Notes under the pieces: model-generated
The model's input: only the letters and a program-made list of their open reading frames with translations
Told to the model about the DNA's origin: nothing
The model's database searches: none
Shown: in pieces, positions 31,557-33,748 of the stretch
How positions within the stretch are numbered: position 1 is the stretch's first letter
Layout: every line of letters starts with the position of its first letter
NCBI GenBank assembly: GCA_026710795.1
Contig: JAPOQK010000015.1
Span: 1 to 33,748, forward strand
Length of the DNA: 33,748 nucleotides
Source: Candidatus Poribacteria bacterium
Lineage (GTDB): Bacteria > Poribacteria > WGA-4E > WGA-3G
Direction: 5' to 3'
Made by a program: the position numbers and the translations under genes

Positions 31557-31585
31557 ATTATACAATATCAAAATGATGTTGTCAA
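31557..31585 (-). promoter_or_regulatory. Consensus sigma-70 promoter of Y RNA copy B
   Basis: On the minus strand, TTGACA (31585-31580) and TATAAT (31562-31557) are both perfect, with a 17-base spacer. The expected start, six to eight bases on, is at about 31550, one base before the first paired base of the RNA stem. This strong promoter could also supply copy A and rsr by read-through. Confidence 0.9.
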
Positions 31586-31603
31586 ATAGTTTAGAGAGTA
31601 AAT

Positions 31604-31632
31604 CGTAGGTCGTAGTGAACTTGCGACCTACA
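31604..31632. repeat. CGTAGGTCG-type hairpin repeat
   Basis: GTAGGTCG at 31605-31612 faces CGACCTAC at 31624-31631 across an 11-base loop. It is the same type as 1556-1584 but without the TGTAGGAGCGACC partner. It lies just upstream of the Y RNA promoter. Confidence 0.75.
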
Positions 31633-31734
31633 GTACCTACTAAGCCTCGGAGAGGCGAAAGGTGTATACATGCCCCAATACCCTTCGCGTTTTCTGTGCC
31701 TTCAGTGACTCAGACAATAATCAGACAACAGCAA

Positions 31735-32583
31735 TTATTTTGTCCACTTGTCTTTTAAATAACCCCACGTGGTTGTAAATTTACCTGCAGGCTCAACACT
31801 CAAAGGCTGTGCGATTTTAGTAAAATCTTCCTTATCAAATGCCGAATTGTAGACAAGAACTTCATCAAGAATACCATCAAACCAGCCAACATTACTCAAA
31901 TCTTCAACTCCATCGTGATAGATCGTCTTCTGTGTGACGTAACCGATTGAGGTATTATTGGTATGAGCATGAAGTTGTCCACCCGCTTCTTTACCGACAA
32001 GCTTACCATCTAACCACATTTCCAGTTTATCATTTTCAACTGCTCCCGCAGCTTCTCGAATGACAGCTGCGACATGGTGCCAACGATTCGATTTTATACT
32101 CTCAGATATCCATGCACCATCCCAATTGTATTGGGCACGATTCCAACCACCAACATAGACTTCACCTTTGTAGACATAGAGACACAAGCCTCGTGTGGCA
32201 CCCCCTTCTTGAAATATCATCTGCTTCTGATTTAAGGAAATGTCATGACATCTGAAAAAGGCTGCGACTGTTCGATCAGTATAAGGACCACCTGTATTTA
32301 TAAGTGGTGTATCTGGAAGATCAATACCATCACTTTCTCCATCAAACTGTAACGCCTTGCCAACTATACCTTCAACGGATTTTGGGTTACCAACAAATTT
32401 GCCATTAATCCCATTTTTTGATGTATCTATTGCACTTCCATCCTCAAATGTCCAGTTTCCAGCAACAGTTGCTTCATCTCGTGCTGCGTCTACTCGCAAT
32501 ACAGGTAATAACAGTAATAACACGCAAAAGAAAGTCCGGACATAAATAATGATGCTTTTATGAAAGGTCTTTGTTCGTATCAT
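31735..32583 (-). CDS. Secreted LamG-domain protein
   Basis: 282 residues; ATG with AGGAG upstream. An N-terminal signal peptide runs to about residue 33 (basic start, FFCVLLLLLPVL, cleavage near VDAA). The rest is a concanavalin-like LamG jellyroll: AGNWTFEDGSAIDTSKNG, GKALQFDGESDGIDLP, RWHHVAAVIRE, KLEMWLDGKLVG and GWFDGILDEVLVYNSAF. These match the LamGL pattern found in Planctomycetes and Poribacteria, and bind carbohydrate or protein outside the cell. There is no catalytic domain. It is separated from the Y RNA locus by a 150-base gap. Confidence 0.85.
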   Translation of the reverse strand: MIRTKTFHKSIIIYVRTFFCVLLLLLPVLRVDAARDEATVAGNWTFEDGSAIDTSKNGINGKFVGNPKSVEGIVGKALQFDGESDGIDLPDTPLINTGGPYTDRTVAAFFRCHDISLNQKQMIFQEGGATRGLCLYVYKGEVYVGGWNRAQYNWDGAWISESIKSNRWHHVAAVIREAAGAVENDKLEMWLDGKLVGKEAGGQLHAHTNNTSIGYVTQKTIYHDGVEDLSNVGWFDGILDEVLVYNSAFDKEDFTKIAQPLSVEPAGKFTTTWGYLKDKWTK

Positions 32584-32932
32584 CTTTCCATCTCCTATTG
32601 AGTTTCAGCCAAATACTGAGACATATATACCTAATTCTTGATGATGTATTATGACAAAAAAATGTAGATTAATCAAGTCCATTCTATATCAACACCCTAA
32701 TCAAAGATTGACTCACATTGTATTTTGGAGCAATCGGTAATGCCATCATAGGAAATATCACATGAAAGGTGAAATCTCTTATCCTGTAATCCTCGTTCAG
32801 ACAATTCCGAAAACCCCATAAAACCTATTGGAAATCTATTGTTCCACTCACTTGATTCATTTCACTTCACATACCATCATCAGTTAAACTATAACATCAT
32901 TTCGAAATGACAACTTTTTATTTACAGTTTTT
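32584..32932. other. Intergenic AT-rich region with a solo repeat end
   Basis: About 350 bases with no credible gene. 32781-32804 is a copy of one end of the inverted-repeat element at 29116-29270, with one deletion and one substitution. Nothing else stands out. Confidence 0.5.
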
Positions 32933-32933
32933 C

Positions 32934-33078
32934 GTAGGTCGGAGCGAGCGTAGCGACCTCCGACATCTCATCTTACATTCTGTTGAAAAGCGACCTCCGA
33001 CATCTCATCTTACATTCTGTAGGAGCGACCTCGTGGTCGCGATAATCCGTGTAGGTCAGAGCGAGCAAAGCGATCCCC
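32934..33078. repeat. Compound repeat cluster with a perfect 32-bp direct repeat
   Basis: The cluster begins with a CGTAGGTCGGAGCGAGC half-hairpin like that at 1556. Then 32952-32983 and 32989-33020 are identical 32-base direct repeats (AGCGACCTCCGACATCTCAT...), separated by five bases. A truncated TGTAGGAGCGACC palindrome at 33019-33042 and another GTAGGTCAGAGCGAGC half-hairpin follow. It looks like repeated insertion or slippage within the dispersed palindrome family. Confidence 0.8.
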
Positions 33079-33091
33079 GACAAATAGCCAA

Positions 33092-33229
33092 AAAAGTTAC
33101 CAAAATTATTTTTTTCAACCACAAAAAACCGATGAAAACAACCCACAAACCCAGACGGAAACTAACATTAGACCAATTCTACCAAAAGTTACCGTTATGT
33201 CAAAAAAAGTTACCATACGGTAACCTTTT
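33092..33229. repeat. AAAAGTTACC repeats ending in a hairpin before a strong SD
   Basis: AAAAGTTACC occurs at 33092-33101, 33184-33193 and 33205-33214, and its inverted form GGTAACCTTTT at 33219-33229. The last two form a hairpin (AAAAGTTACC, loop ATAC, GGTAACCTTTT, one bulged C). It lies just upstream of AAGGAGG at 33230-33236, so it could mask or position that ribosome site. Confidence 0.55.
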
Positions 33230-33245
33230 AAGGAGGAATATTCCG

Positions 33246-33419
33246 ATGAAATTCAATGACATACACAAACAATTCGCCGTCAAACCCTTCGCAAAAATGA
33301 TGACACGATCAGAAACCCAAGGTAGGTCAAGACAAGTAAAAAGACCAAAAAGGAGCAAAAAAAAAAGCGAAATTCGCGTCACATTCCTTATCCTGACTGG
33401 ATTCTTAACGTCACAGTGA
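33246..33419 (+). CDS. Small basic protein behind a strong Shine-Dalgarno
   Basis: 57 residues from ATG 33246, with AAGGAGG about nine bases upstream, the best ribosome site in the window. The frame stays open far upstream through repeats, but only this start is supported. The protein is very basic (SRQVKRPKRSKKKSE) with a short hydrophobic end (VTFLILTGFL). No family known. Its stop lies in a small palindrome, ACGTCACAGTGACGT (33408-33422). It may be real, or a chance ORF in a repeat-rich area. Confidence 0.4.
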   Translation: MKFNDIHKQFAVKPFAKMMTRSETQGRSRQVKRPKRSKKKSEIRVTFLILTGFLTSQ

Positions 33420-33748
33420 CGTGCAAAAAGTCACAATTTATAGCACATTCTGATAAACAATGTAACGCTAAATTAACAGACATAGATTTCGCTTCTCTAT
33501 ACGACCTACAAGAGACAATATTGATTTGTGATAATTATCAGAAAAACCGAAAACAAAAAATCTTGTAACTATACCATTTTCCTTGACAATACCTTAAATC
33601 AATGATATAATAGACATTATATAAGTTTAATCGAAATGTTTGTCATAACACCAAGGTCTGAAGTTTAGACGAAAGTTATGTAATCCACAACAGATTTTCA
33701 TGACTAAATCGCTGAACCCTTGTTTCCAATTACGCAACTTGTCTTTGA
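33420..33748. other. Right-end region: promoter and no complete gene
   Basis: No complete gene. The sequence after the promoter at 33583-33611 has a small hairpin (GTCTGAAGTTTAGAC, about 33655-33669) and an ATG at 33700 opening a frame to the window edge (MTKSLNPCFQ). That ATG has no Shine-Dalgarno, so the gene or RNA driven by the promoter probably continues past the window. Confidence 0.4.
33583..33611 (+). promoter_or_regulatory. Consensus sigma-70 promoter facing the right edge
   Basis: TTGACA (33583-33588) and TATAAT (33606-33611) are both perfect with a 17-base spacer, the same quality as the Y RNA promoter. Transcription would begin at about 33618. What it drives lies mostly beyond the window. 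Confidence 0.75.

Noticed and set aside
32952..33020. CRISPR array
   Set aside because: Only two direct repeats 5 bases apart, no spacers of normal length and no cas genes; they belong to the dispersed palindrome family.
32907..33419. 170-codon plus-strand protein
   Set aside because: The first two thirds translate repeat sequence; only the last 57 codons follow a Shine-Dalgarno.

Overview
The window is a moderately AT-rich bacterial chromosome segment, almost all of it coded on the minus strand. No rRNA or canonical tRNA was seen, so taxonomy is inference. The gene mix is a sulfatase, a phytanoyl-CoA dioxygenase, an acid-sugar dehydratase, Gfo/Idh/MocA and xylose-isomerase-like proteins, two giant DUF6785-type membrane proteins, and many short palindromic repeats built on TGTAGGAGCGACC...GGTCGCTCCTACA. 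This best fits an uncultured marine or sponge-associated lineage such as Candidatus Poribacteria.

Layout. 1-690: the 3' end of an IS200/IS605 tnpB gene followed by nested repeats. 689-1471: a membrane-anchored hypothetical protein. 1773-9157 (minus): a catabolic block with a rhamnonate-dehydratase-like enolase-superfamily enzyme, a DUF6785-type membrane protein, a sulfatase, a DUF2283 protein, a secreted terpenoid-cyclase-fold protein and a zinc alcohol dehydrogenase. 9358-11887 (minus): a tight set of lipoprotein, fused nucleotidyltransferase-HEPN protein and CoxE-type VWA protein. 12046-13313: small conserved genes, including a RHH-like gene, a 66-codon gene and a truncated HNH nuclease remnant ending at a clear terminator. 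13577-20477: a DUF6602-type PD-(D/E)XK-like protein, a second DUF6785 paralogue, a second nucleotidyltransferase-HEPN fusion with a degenerate HEPN motif, an orphan E1-alpha dehydrogenase, an SRAP (HMCES/YedK) DNA-protein crosslink protein and an SDR. 20804-23336: a frameshifted TPR gene, a small hypothetical protein and a PhyH dioxygenase. 23365-27025: six tandem paralogous small membrane proteins. 27109-29027: a sugar isomerase/epimerase and oxidoreductase pair.

The most notable system is at 29322-31585. A full-length Ro60 orthologue (TROVE plus VWA) is preceded on the same strand by two tandem noncoding RNAs that read as bacterial Y RNAs. Each has a long terminal stem with a conserved bulge enclosing a tRNA-like module in permuted order: T arm, closed acceptor stem, U8-A9, D arm. 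They share a conserved 3' tail and downstream flank, which indicates tandem duplication. The distal copy has a consensus sigma-70 promoter placed so that transcription would start at the first base of its terminal stem. A palindromic repeat sits between the two copies.

The right end (31604-33748) holds a secreted LamG protein, clustered palindromic and direct repeats, a small basic ORF behind a strong Shine-Dalgarno, and an outward-facing consensus promoter.
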